Shown one piece after another: positions 43,904-51,938 of a stretch of DNA of 64,000 nt (position 1 is the stretch's first letter; every line of letters begins with the position of its first letter). A program made the position numbers and the translations under genes. Origin of the DNA: Bacillota bacterium (lineage in GTDB: Bacteria; Bacillota; Sulfobacillia; Symbiobacteriales; Symbiobacteriaceae); NCBI GenBank assembly GCA_023623185.1, contig JAMNXV010000114.1, positions 1 through 64,000 of the forward strand. The letters are read 5' to 3'. A model generated the notes under the pieces. It was not told the origin of the DNA and did not search any database. It was given only the letters and a program-made list of their open reading frames with translations.

Positions 43904-44638
43904 CTACAACTCCAGCGGAAGCCGCTCGCCGGCGAAGCGCTGCACCATGCCTCCCCTGGGCACCATCAGCGTCGCGGCGTACTTCCAGTTCAGCCCCCCG
44001 CCCAGGCAGCCCCGCAGCCGGGCCAGCGACTTGTAGTAGTCCGCGTACGGCCAGCCGGTTCCGCCCTCCCACAGGGCGAAGCTGGAGAGCGCGTCGCAGT
44101 ACTGCTCAAAGATGGGCTCCGGGATCTCCACGTAGATGTCGGGCTCGTACCCCTCCATGTCCTCCCAGTTCTCCGAGAAGTAGACCCGGCGGGTCCAGTG
44201 CGCAGGCTTCGCCCGTTCAATGCGCTTCAGGGCGGCGAAGAAATGGGCGTCCATCGCGATCTTGTGAGCGTGCCGGTGGTCCCGGTGCATCGAGTTCTGC
44301 CAGTGGGTGATGATCACATCGGGCTTGATGTCGCGGATGATGTCGCAGACCTCAAGGCTCACCTCATCGTTGTAAGGCAGTTCAGCATCCTTATAGTTCA
44401 GGAAGATCGCCTCTGCGCCGAGCTTCCGGCAGCACTCGGTCGCCTCCCGCTTCTTCTGCTCGGCGTACTCCTCGGCCGAGAGGGTGGCATGCCCCTTCTC
44501 GCCCGGGGTCAGGCTCAGCACGAACGCCTTGTGGCCCGCGGCTGTGTACTTCGCGATGATCATCCCGGCCGCCAGCTCCTGGTCCGCCGCGTGGGCGCCA
44601 ATCGTCAGAATCCGCATCTCCTTCTTCTCGGTCAACAC
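43904..44638 (-). CDS. PIG-L/LmbE family deacetylase with altered metal motif (244 aa)
   Basis: Family hydrolyses N-acetyl groups from GlcNAc-type substrates using Zn. The first motif is GAHAADQE instead of AHPDDxE: the His and second Asp are kept, but the first Asp (catalytic base in MshB) is Ala. The distal motif SMHRDHRHAH is intact. The C-terminal half is unassigned. Start is GTG 44638 or TTG 44635, just after AGGAGG; the inner ATG 44617 abuts an AAGGAG and is less likely. Third gene after nagZ and serine hydrolase 2, so probably processes an amino sugar from the same pathway. Confidence 0.85.
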   Translation of the reverse strand: MLTEKKEMRILTIGAHAADQELAAGMIIAKYTAAGHKAFVLSLTPGEKGHATLSAEEYAEQKKREATECCRKLGAEAIFLNYKDAELPYNDEVSLEVCDIIRDIKPDVIITHWQNSMHRDHRHAHKIAMDAHFFAALKRIERAKPAHWTRRVYFSENWEDMEGYEPDIYVEIPEPIFEQYCDALSSFALWEGGTGWPYADYYKSLARLRGCLGGGLNWKYAATLMVPRGGMVQRFAGERLPLEL

Positions 44639-44775
44639 AGGCCCCTCCTCAGTGGTGCGGCCCCGCCATGGGGCCGCCCGTTGCAGTTTCAATTGCAGAT
44701 CAAGCTCCGAGTTGCAGTGCGCCCCCGCCGTCCACCGACGTGCCGGACAGCGGGCCGACCACCAGCCGCTCCGGC

Positions 44776-45933
44776 TCAGGCTCCACCCCATGTGGCCCGC
44801 TCCGCCCGCCTGACGATGCACGCGGCGACCACGGCGTTGTGAAAGGCCGGCCGCAGCGCGAGCAGGTCTGGCCCCTTCCGTTCCGGCACCGGGTGGAGCC
44901 GGTTGGTCAGAAGGATGATGAACAGCTCCTTCTCCGGATCGATCCAGAGCGACGTGCCCGTGAAACCGGTGTGGCCGTAGGCCGCCGCCGAAAGCAACTC
45001 GCCGCAGGAATGAGGCCGGGCCGGCAGCGGCTCCTCGGGCGGCTTCTGCCACCCCAGCCCCCGCGCCCCGCCCAGGCCTGCCGTCAGGTTACGGGTGGCC
45101 AACTGCACCGTGGGGGGCGACAGAATTGGAAACCCCCGGCGCAGCCAGGCCCGGGCATACGCCGCGAGATCGGCGACGGTCCCGAACAGGCCCGCGTGGC
45201 CGGCGACACCGCCCAGCCCGTAGTGGGCGTTGCCGTCGTTGACTTCGCCCCATAGTATCTCCTGCCGCCAGTGGCCGAACTCCGCCGCCCGCGCCCCGGC
45301 CATGTCCATCTCCGTGCGGTTGCCGGCCTCTGTGGCGGCGATGCGCTCCCGCGGGGCGGCGGGCAGCCAGCCGGTCGCGTCCATGCCCAGCGGTGCGAAC
45401 ACCGCCTTGCGGCAGTAGTCCGGCAGGGATTCGCCTGCCACCCGCTCCACGATGGCCCCGAGCAGGATGAAGCCCAGGTCGCTGTACACTACCCGCTCGC
45501 CGGGCGGGCGCTCCAGGGGCATCCCGCCGATGGCCCGCAGGTACGCGGGCAGTCCCCGGTGGTCCAGGTAGAGCGGCGCCCAGGCGGGAAGGCCCGAGGT
45601 GTGGGTCAGCAGGTGGCGCACGGTCACGCGGCGGTCGGCGAACTCGGGGAGCAGGTCGGCCACCGGCGCGTCCAGGGAGAAGGCGCCGTCCTCCACCAGC
45701 CGCAGCACCGCCGGGGTGGTGCCGACCACCTTGGTCAGCGACGCCAGGTCGAACAGCGTATCCGGGCGCATGGGCACGCGTGCAGGCTGCAGGGCGGCGT
45801 GGCCGAAGGCGCGCACGACCAGCGCGTCGCCACAGCCCACTGCGGCCACCGCTCCGGCGAAGGCGCCGCCTTCCACCCCGCGTTCGACAACTGAAAAGGC
45901 GCGTTCCAGGCGGCCCTCATCCAGCGCCCACAT
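44776..45933 (-). CDS. Beta-lactamase-fold serine hydrolase, paralogue 2 (385 aa)
   Basis: Paralogue of the 41506-42657 product with the same motifs: LASLTKVVGT (SxxK), VYSDLGFILLGA, VAGHAGLFGTVADLAAYARAW and GHTGFTGTSLWIDP. No signal peptide. The ATG at 45933 is preferred over GTG 45939. It lies between nagZ and the PIG-L gene on the minus strand. Two copies in one murein-scavenging region suggest different peptide or ester specificities (inference). Confidence 0.88.
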   Translation of the reverse strand: MWALDEGRLERAFSVVERGVEGGAFAGAVAAVGCGDALVVRAFGHAALQPARVPMRPDTLFDLASLTKVVGTTPAVLRLVEDGAFSLDAPVADLLPEFADRRVTVRHLLTHTSGLPAWAPLYLDHRGLPAYLRAIGGMPLERPPGERVVYSDLGFILLGAIVERVAGESLPDYCRKAVFAPLGMDATGWLPAAPRERIAATEAGNRTEMDMAGARAAEFGHWRQEILWGEVNDGNAHYGLGGVAGHAGLFGTVADLAAYARAWLRRGFPILSPPTVQLATRNLTAGLGGARGLGWQKPPEEPLPARPHSCGELLSAAAYGHTGFTGTSLWIDPEKELFIILLTNRLHPVPERKGPDLLALRPAFHNAVVAACIVRRAERATWGGA

Positions 45934-45947
45934 CAGCACACCCCCTC

Positions 45948-46015
45948 CCCCATTCCGGTGCGCACGCCGTCACGCCCCCTTCCCCATTCCCGTGCGCATG
46001 CCGTCCCGCCCCCTC
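45948..46015. repeat. 34-bp tandem duplication, two copies
   Basis: CCCCATTCCGGTGCGCACGC... (45948-45981) and CCCCATTCCCGTGCGCATGC... (45982-46015), 30 of 34 identical. It runs into the nagZ stop codon and fills the nagZ-hydrolase spacer. Confidence 0.75.
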
Positions 46016-47627
46016 ACCGGGCGGGAAGGTCCACCGGCAGGCGGCCCCGGGCCGGCGCCTCACCCAGCAGGCAGCGCAGGGCCGCCTCGGCCGCCGGGCG
46101 CCGGTCCTCGTACATGACGACGGCGCCCCTGACCCGCGGCGCGGCAAGCAGGTCATAGGGACCCCGCTGCGGGATGAGGATGACGGTGCGGCCCGCCGCC
46201 TGCAGGGCCTGCACCAGGGCGACCTGGCCAGGGAAGCGGTCGGCGAGGTAGGTGGCCACCAGCACCACCTCCGCGCCGGCCGCCTCGCGCACCAGCCGGT
46301 CCACCTCGGCGGCGGAAGGATCCCGCGACACCCCGATCGCCCGGAGGTCCGGAGCCAGGTCAGCTGCCGCTGCCAGCACAGGCGAGCCGGGCTCCCGTCG
46401 GTCCTCCACCACCACCACCGGCGCTGCCTCCACGGCCAGGAGCAGCGTGCGCGCCGGGTCCAGGGGCACGACACCCTCCAGATCGCCTGTGGCGGTGACG
46501 GCCGCGCGGGCCGCCTCCGCCGCGAGCTCCCGGTGCTCGGCGCAGCCAACCACCGAAAGCCGCGGATGCCCGGCAGAGCCTGACTGCGACCGCACCCGGT
46601 CCCCAGCTGAGCCATCCACCCCGAGAGGTTGCTCCGCCGCCATACGGCCGACGCGCGCTCGCGCCGCCCGCACCCGCCGCAGGGCCTCCTCGACACGCCG
46701 GGCCGGAATCCGCCCGTCGCCGATCGCGGCCCGCACGGCCCGAATGGCCTCCCGCTGCAGCTCAGCGGTGTGGGAGATGAGCACCATGTCGGCGCCGGCG
46801 GCGATGGCCCGCACCACCCCCTCCACCGTTCCCACACCGTCGGCAATCGCCTTCATCTCCATGCAGTCGGTGATGACCAGCCCGTCGTAGCCCAGCCGCT
46901 CCCGGAGCAGGCCGGTCAGCGCCGTCGGCGAGATCGTGGCCGGCGTGTCGGGCTCGGTCTCCACCGCCGGGAAGAAGACGTGGGCGGTCATGATGGCATC
47001 CACGCCGGCGGCGATGGCGCGGCGGAACGGGACCAGCTCCACCGCCTCCAGCCGCTCCAGGCCGTGGGGAATCACGGCCAGCGCGTGGTGTGAGTCCACC
47101 GCCGTGTCACCGTGCCCCGGAAAATGTTTCGCAGTTGTCAAGACGCCCGCTTCATGGTGCCCGCGAATGTACGACGCACCGTGCTCGGCCACCAGGTTCG
47201 GGTCGGCGCCGAACGAGCGCACGCCGATCACCGGATTGGCCGGGTTCACGTTCACATCCAGCACCGGCGCCAGGTTCATGTTGATGCCCATGGCGCCCAG
47301 CTCCCGCGCGATGCCCGCTGCCACGCGACGGGTCAGGTCCGGGTCCGCGGCCGCTCCCAGCGCCATCGCGCCGGGCCATGAGGTGGCCTCGAAGCGCAGG
47401 ACGATGCCCCCCTCCTGGTCGGTGGCGATGAGCAGGGGCAGGTTAGGACTGAGCGACTGGATGTGTGCGGTCAGGCGGCGGACCTGACCGGGCGATCGCA
47501 GATTGCGGGCGAAGAGGATTACACCGCCCACACCCTGCCCGCGGATCAGGGATTCAGGCACGTCAGCAGGTTCGGTGCCGGAGAAGCCGATCATGAACAG
47601 CTCCCCGGCGTGCTCGGCCAGCGACAT
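46014..47627 (-). CDS. nagZ: Beta-N-acetylglucosaminidase NagZ, GH3 (537 aa)
   Basis: Removes GlcNAc from GlcNAc-MurNAc(-peptide). GH3 barrel: LLIATDQEGGIVLRF, TAKHFPGHGDTAVDSHHALA (~166-185, with the His-Asp general acid/base dyad), nucleophile Asp ~254 in LVITDCMEMKAI. A C-terminal alpha/beta domain (~360-537) is present, as in Bacillus-type NagZ. No signal peptide, so cytoplasmic. ATG 47627 after GAGGAG. First gene of nagZ-hydrolase-deacetylase, divergent from the oligopeptide transporter operon. Confidence 0.95.
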   Translation of the reverse strand: MSLAEHAGELFMIGFSGTEPADVPESLIRGQGVGGVILFARNLRSPGQVRRLTAHIQSLSPNLPLLIATDQEGGIVLRFEATSWPGAMALGAAADPDLTRRVAAGIARELGAMGINMNLAPVLDVNVNPANPVIGVRSFGADPNLVAEHGASYIRGHHEAGVLTTAKHFPGHGDTAVDSHHALAVIPHGLERLEAVELVPFRRAIAAGVDAIMTAHVFFPAVETEPDTPATISPTALTGLLRERLGYDGLVITDCMEMKAIADGVGTVEGVVRAIAAGADMVLISHTAELQREAIRAVRAAIGDGRIPARRVEEALRRVRAARARVGRMAAEQPLGVDGSAGDRVRSQSGSAGHPRLSVVGCAEHRELAAEAARAAVTATGDLEGVVPLDPARTLLLAVEAAPVVVVEDRREPGSPVLAAAADLAPDLRAIGVSRDPSAAEVDRLVREAAGAEVVLVATYLADRFPGQVALVQALQAAGRTVILIPQRGPYDLLAAPRVRGAVVMYEDRRPAAEAALRCLLGEAPARGRLPVDLPAR

Positions 47628-47746
47628 CGTGGTCACTCCTCAGCATTCATGGTGGTGCTGCTCGGGCCGTGGTTCGCTCGATGGAATCACGAGCGCTGGA
47701 AGTCTCAGACAGGCCTCCCCCTGTAGGAGGAGGATCAGATCGTGCC

Positions 47747-47832
47747 AACGAAATAATACTTCAGAGGCTAGTTGGTTGCAAACACTATGGAACGAAATAA
47801 TACTTCAGAGGCTAGTTGGTTGCAAACACTAT
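47747..47832. repeat. 42-bp perfect direct duplication upstream of transporter operon
   Basis: AACGAAATAATACTTCAGAG... occurs at 47747-47788 and identically at 47791-47832. It is AT-richer than its surroundings and lies 21 bases before the first permease gene. A promoter-like pair spans the junction: TTGGTT of copy 1, 18 bases, AATAAT of copy 2. Confidence 0.9.
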
Positions 47833-47852
47833 TGAATGAGGTGTGACTTAAC

Positions 47853-48827
47853 TTGCGCAAACTCATTATGCCTCTCATCACAATCCTGTTTGCCATCATC
47901 GCCATGTTTCTCGTGATTCAGAACATGCCGGGCGATCCCGTAGAGACGCTCGCCGCAGAGATCTCCCGCACTGAGAATCTCGAGATGGAACTGGCTTACG
48001 CCAAGGCCAAGAGCGTGCTGAACTACGACCCCGATATCCCCGTGTTCCAGCGGCTGGTCGGCTACCTGGGGGGAATCCTGCGCGGCAACCTGGGCGATTC
48101 GCTGGCTTACCGAAAGCCGGTGCTCGACCTGGTGCTCGGGGCCCTGCCCTGGACGCTCCTGGTGCTGACGGTCTCCCTCGCCCTCTCCTTCACGGTGGGT
48201 GTGGTGGCCGGCCTCTTCATCGCCTGGAAGCGGAAGCGCTGGATGAACGCGCTGCTGAACCTGTGGCAGTCGATCTTCGGCTCCGTCCCTGACTACATCA
48301 TCGCCTATCTGCTGATCTTCCTCTTCGCCGTCACCCTGGGATGGCTGCCGGCCCGCGGCCCGTACAGCGCCCAGGTAACGCCGGGCTTCAACATGCCCTT
48401 CATCGCCAGCGTGCTGCGCCACGCCATCCTGCCGGTCCTGGCCTACTTCCTGACCACGGTGGCCAACTGGACCATCGGCATGCGGGCCAACGCGCTGGGA
48501 TCGCTGGGCGAGGACTACGTGGCCTACGCCAGGGCCCGGGGGCTCTCGCAGCGGCGCATCCTCATCCACTACGTGGGCCGGAACTCGATCCTGCCGATGA
48601 TCACCTCGCTGGCCATCTCCTTCGGCTTCATGTTCGGCGGCTCACCGCTGATCGAGAACCTCTTCCTGTACCCCGGCGTGGGCTACTACCTGAACCAGGC
48701 CATCGCCCGGCGCGATTACCCGCTCATGCAGGGGATGTACTTCATCATGATCGTCGTGGTCGTGCTCTCCGGACTGCTGGCCGAGAGGCTCTACACCGTG
48801 CTCAACCCACGTCTGAGGGAGAGGTAG
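47853..48827 (+). CDS. Oligopeptide/dipeptide ABC transporter permease, OppB/DppB family (324 aa)
   Basis: Inner-membrane permease. The N-terminal span ITILFAIIAMFLVIQNMPGDPV carries the DppB-type MPGDP motif. Cytoplasmic coupling loop EDYVAYARARGLSQRRIL, then RNSILPMITSLAISFGFMFGGSPLIENLF. The TTG at 47853 lies 9 bases after GAGGTG. First gene of an operon with second permease, two ATPases, a GNAT enzyme and a family-5 binding lipoprotein. Next to nagZ, import of muropeptides or amino-sugar oligomers is likely. Confidence 0.94.
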   Translation: MRKLIMPLITILFAIIAMFLVIQNMPGDPVETLAAEISRTENLEMELAYAKAKSVLNYDPDIPVFQRLVGYLGGILRGNLGDSLAYRKPVLDLVLGALPWTLLVLTVSLALSFTVGVVAGLFIAWKRKRWMNALLNLWQSIFGSVPDYIIAYLLIFLFAVTLGWLPARGPYSAQVTPGFNMPFIASVLRHAILPVLAYFLTTVANWTIGMRANALGSLGEDYVAYARARGLSQRRILIHYVGRNSILPMITSLAISFGFMFGGSPLIENLFLYPGVGYYLNQAIARRDYPLMQGMYFIMIVVVVLSGLLAERLYTVLNPRLRER

Positions 48828-48833
48828 TCAACC

Positions 48834-49706
48834 ATGAAAAACGGACGCAGCGGCAAGTTTGCCGGTTTCAGGGCGTTTTTCAGCGTCATCTGGCGGAACC
48901 CCATGTCCCGCGCGGGCTTCCTCATCCTGCTGGTCTTCCTGCTGATGGCCATCTTCGGGCCCATGCTGATCCCCGACCTGAAGTCGGACTACGCCAACCG
49001 GCTGCAGCCGCCTTCCCGGGAGCACTGGCTGGGCACTGATCTGGCCGGCAAGGACACCCTGCTGCAGCTCATCCTCGGCTCCCGCGACGTGCTGCTGGTG
49101 GCGGCCTACGCCGGCCTCTTCGCCGTGCTGATCGCAGCGGCAATCGGCATCGTGGCCGGCCTGCAGGGCGGCCTCGTCGACCGGGTGCTCATGCTCTTTA
49201 CCGACGTGGTGCTGACCATGCCCAGCTTCCCGGTGACCATGATCCTCTCCATGGTCATCCAGATCACGGACCCCCTGGTGTTCGGCCTGGTGCTCGGCCT
49301 CTGGTCGTGGGCCGGCCTGGCCAAGGCCATCCGCTCGCAGGTGCTGACCCTCAAACACCGGGAGTTCATCGAAGCCAGCCGCATCATGGGCATCAGCAAG
49401 CTGAACATCATCCTGTACGACGTACTGCCCAATCTGGTCTCTTACATCGCTGTGAACTTCATCTCCATCATGAAGGGCGCGATCACCTCCAGCGTCGGCC
49501 TGATGATCCTGGGCCTGGTGCCCTTCCAGGGCAACCACTGGGGCGTGATGATTCAGGTGGCCATCTCCCAGACCGGCGCCCTCATGGGATCGGCCTCCAT
49601 GGTCTACTTCCTGGCCCCCGTGCTGTGCCTCATGCTGTTCCAGCTCGGTTCCTACTTCTTCGCCAGTGGGCTGGATGAGGCGCTGAACCCGCGGCTGCGG
49701 TCGTAG
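48834..49706 (+). CDS. Oligopeptide/dipeptide ABC transporter permease, OppC/DppC family (290 aa)
   Basis: Second permease. FRAFFSVIWRNPMSRAGFLIL opening, HWLGTDLAGKDTLLQLILGSR (DppC hallmark), coupling loop LKHREFIEASRIMGISKLNI. About six spans. Starts 6 bases after the first permease; AGGGAGAGG lies in the end of that gene. Confidence 0.95.
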   Translation: MKNGRSGKFAGFRAFFSVIWRNPMSRAGFLILLVFLLMAIFGPMLIPDLKSDYANRLQPPSREHWLGTDLAGKDTLLQLILGSRDVLLVAAYAGLFAVLIAAAIGIVAGLQGGLVDRVLMLFTDVVLTMPSFPVTMILSMVIQITDPLVFGLVLGLWSWAGLAKAIRSQVLTLKHREFIEASRIMGISKLNIILYDVLPNLVSYIAVNFISIMKGAITSSVGLMILGLVPFQGNHWGVMIQVAISQTGALMGSASMVYFLAPVLCLMLFQLGSYFFASGLDEALNPRLRS

Positions 49707-49718
49707 AGGAGGGTATAC

Positions 49719-50723
49719 ATGACCGAACCTATCCTGGAGGTCAAGAACCTCACCGTGGAATTCAAGCTGCATGACCGCACGATCCGCGCCTGCGACAACG
49801 TCAGCCTCACCGTGAACCGGGGGGAGATCGTGGGCATCATCGGCGAAAGCGGCAGCGGCAAGACCACCCTCGTCTTCGGCATCCTCAACCTGGTGCAGGC
49901 GCCGGGCGAGGTGACCGCGGGCCAGGTGATTTACCACCCGAAGGGCGGAAGGCCCGTCGATCTGCGCACCCTGAGCCCCGAGGAGTTCGCCCGCTACCGC
50001 TGGACCAACCTGACCAGCGTCTTCCAGGCGGCGCAGAACGTGCTGAACCCCACCCTGCGGGTGAAGGAGCACTTCCTGGAGACCGTCTGGGCGCATGACC
50101 CGAACGCCCGGGAGGAGGATGTCCTCGCCAAGGCCCGCGACCTCCTGAGCCAGGTCCGGCTGGAGGAGCGTGTGCTCGACTGCTATCCGCACCAGCTCTC
50201 GGGCGGCATGAAGCAGCGCACGATCATCGCGCTGAGCCTGATCCTGAACCCCGACATCATCTTCCTGGATGAGCCCACCACGGCCCTGGACGTCATCACG
50301 CAGTGGTACATCCTGGAGATCCTGAAGCGCATTCAGAAGGACCACGGCCTGACGATGGTCTTCTGCACCCACGACGTCTCCATCATCGGCTCCGTCGTCG
50401 ACCGGCTGGGCGTGATGTACGCGGGCGAGCTGGTCGAGTACGGCCCGGTGCTGAACATGTTCAAGAAGCCGACGCACCCGTACACCGCCGGCCTGATGAC
50501 GGCGATCCCGTCCTTGCGGGACGACGTGACCAAGCGGAAGGCCATTCCCGGCAACCCGCCGGACCTGGCCAACCTGCCCGACTCGTGCCGGTTCGCCCCG
50601 CGCTGCTTCGCCCACGCCCAGGGCCTGTGCGAAGGCGACCGGGCGCGGACCGGGCAACTGTACCCCAGCCATCCGGGCCAGTACACTCGCTGCTACAGCT
50701 GGGAGAAGGTGTTTAAGTCGTGA
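49719..50723 (+). CDS. Oligopeptide ABC transporter ATPase, DppD/OppD family (334 aa)
   Basis: Walker A GESGSGKT, Q-loop SVFQAAQNVLNPTLRV, signature LSGGMKQRTIIAL, Walker B IIFLDEPTTALDV, switch FCTHDVS. The C-terminal oligo_HPY extension includes YTAGLMTAIPSLR and the four-Cys iron-sulfur-like region ...CRFAPRCFAHAQGLC. GAGGAGGG precedes the ATG. The next ATPase begins in a GTGA overlap. Confidence 0.95.
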   Translation: MTEPILEVKNLTVEFKLHDRTIRACDNVSLTVNRGEIVGIIGESGSGKTTLVFGILNLVQAPGEVTAGQVIYHPKGGRPVDLRTLSPEEFARYRWTNLTSVFQAAQNVLNPTLRVKEHFLETVWAHDPNAREEDVLAKARDLLSQVRLEERVLDCYPHQLSGGMKQRTIIALSLILNPDIIFLDEPTTALDVITQWYILEILKRIQKDHGLTMVFCTHDVSIIGSVVDRLGVMYAGELVEYGPVLNMFKKPTHPYTAGLMTAIPSLRDDVTKRKAIPGNPPDLANLPDSCRFAPRCFAHAQGLCEGDRARTGQLYPSHPGQYTRCYSWEKVFKS

Positions 50724-51724
50724 GCCTGATCAAGCTGGAAAACGTAAGTGTCTACTTCCAGAATGAGAAGAACCCGCGGGAGCGGGTCGGCGCCCTGGTG
50801 GGGATGAACCTGGAGATCGAGCCGGGCGAGATCATCGCCGTGGTTGGCGAGAGCGGTTGCGGGAAGACTACGCTCGGAAAGGTCATCACCGACATCTATC
50901 AGCCCACCGAGGGCAGGTTGCTCTACAAGGGCAAGGATGTCCGGGAACTCGACAAGCGGGAGTACCGGGAGTACCGCCTCGGCGTGCAGATGATTCACCA
51001 GGACTCCTACGCGGCGCTGAACCCCAACCGCACGATCTTCCAGTCGCTCTCGCTGCCGCTGCTGCAGCACAAGATGGTGAAGAACCGGCAGCAGGCGTGG
51101 GACCGGCTGGTGGAGCTCTTCACCGAGATCGGCCTCACGCCGCCCGAGCAGTTCCTGGAAAAGTACCCGCACCAGCTCTCCGGCGGCCAGCGCCAGCGCA
51201 TCCTGCTGGCGCGGGCGCTCTCGGTGAAGCCGAGCCTCATCGTGGCCGACGAGCCGGTCTCCATGGTCGATGTCTCGCTCCGCATTTCGCTCCTCGACCT
51301 GATGGCCCGTGCCAACAAGAAGTACGGCATCTCCTTCGTCTACATCACCCACGACCTCGGCACCGCGCGCTACATCGCCCACCACGGCCGCATCGCGGTG
51401 ATGTACCTGGGGCGCATGGTCGAGCTCAACCAGATCCAGGCGGCGCTCGACCGGCCGGCGCACCCCTACTTCCACGCGCTGATCTCGGCCGTGCCCGAGG
51501 CGGACCCGACCCTGCGCAACGGGCGCATGGCGTCGCTTCCCCTGAAGTCGTTCGACATGCCCAGCGTCACCAACGCACCACCGGGCTGCAAGTTTCACCC
51601 CCGCTGCCCGTACGCCGAAGCGGTCTGCGAGCGCGAGGAGCCGAGGCTGCGGGAGTTTGAGGGAGGACTGGTGGCGTGCCACCTGGTGGAGAAGATCAGG
51701 GCAAACGCCCCGCCCCGGGATTAG
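50720..51724 (+). CDS. Oligopeptide ABC transporter ATPase, DppF/OppF family (334 aa)
   Basis: Second ATPase. Walker A GESGCGKT, Q-loop QMIHQDSYAALNPNRTIF, signature LSGGQRQRILLARAL, Walker B LIVADEPVSMVDV, switch YITHDLG, and C-terminal Cys region PPGCKFHPRCPYAEAVC. GTG 50720 overlaps the preceding stop by 4 bases. Confidence 0.95.
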   Translation: MSLIKLENVSVYFQNEKNPRERVGALVGMNLEIEPGEIIAVVGESGCGKTTLGKVITDIYQPTEGRLLYKGKDVRELDKREYREYRLGVQMIHQDSYAALNPNRTIFQSLSLPLLQHKMVKNRQQAWDRLVELFTEIGLTPPEQFLEKYPHQLSGGQRQRILLARALSVKPSLIVADEPVSMVDVSLRISLLDLMARANKKYGISFVYITHDLGTARYIAHHGRIAVMYLGRMVELNQIQAALDRPAHPYFHALISAVPEADPTLRNGRMASLPLKSFDMPSVTNAPPGCKFHPRCPYAEAVCEREEPRLREFEGGLVACHLVEKIRANAPPRD

Positions 51725-51918
51725 GCGGACCCCTGCAGTTCCTGCGGGCGATCACCGCGGCGGCGGTCACCATCCTGGTGATCGCCGTGCTGGGGCTCGC
51801 CTTCGGCCCCAAAGACCCAGGTACGCTCACCCTCTACGGCCTGGTGATCGGACTGAACCTGCTGATCGCCCTGGCTTACTGGCCGATCGTACGGTACTTA
51901 CAGCGCGTAAAGCGATGA
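51676..51918 (+). CDS. Small two-span membrane protein in transporter operon (80 aa)
   Basis: GTG 51676, 9 bases after GGAGG, starts inside the 3' end of the second ATPase (49-bp overlap). Two hydrophobic segments: FLRAITAAAVTILVIAVLGLAF and LTLYGLVIGLNLLIALAYWPIV. No family recognised. Ends 20 bases before the GNAT gene. Plausible accessory membrane subunit of the transporter or acetyltransferase, but unproven. Confidence 0.6.
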   Translation: MPPGGEDQGKRPAPGLGGPLQFLRAITAAAVTILVIAVLGLAFGPKDPGTLTLYGLVIGLNLLIALAYWPIVRYLQRVKR

Positions 51919-51938
51919 GGGAAGGAGCCCGTAAACCT

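Noticed and set aside
41506-45933. Antibiotic-resistance beta-lactamases
   Set aside because: No signal peptides, KTG replaced by HTG, YxN by YSD, and the context is murein-fragment enzymes; esterase or peptidase roles are more likely.
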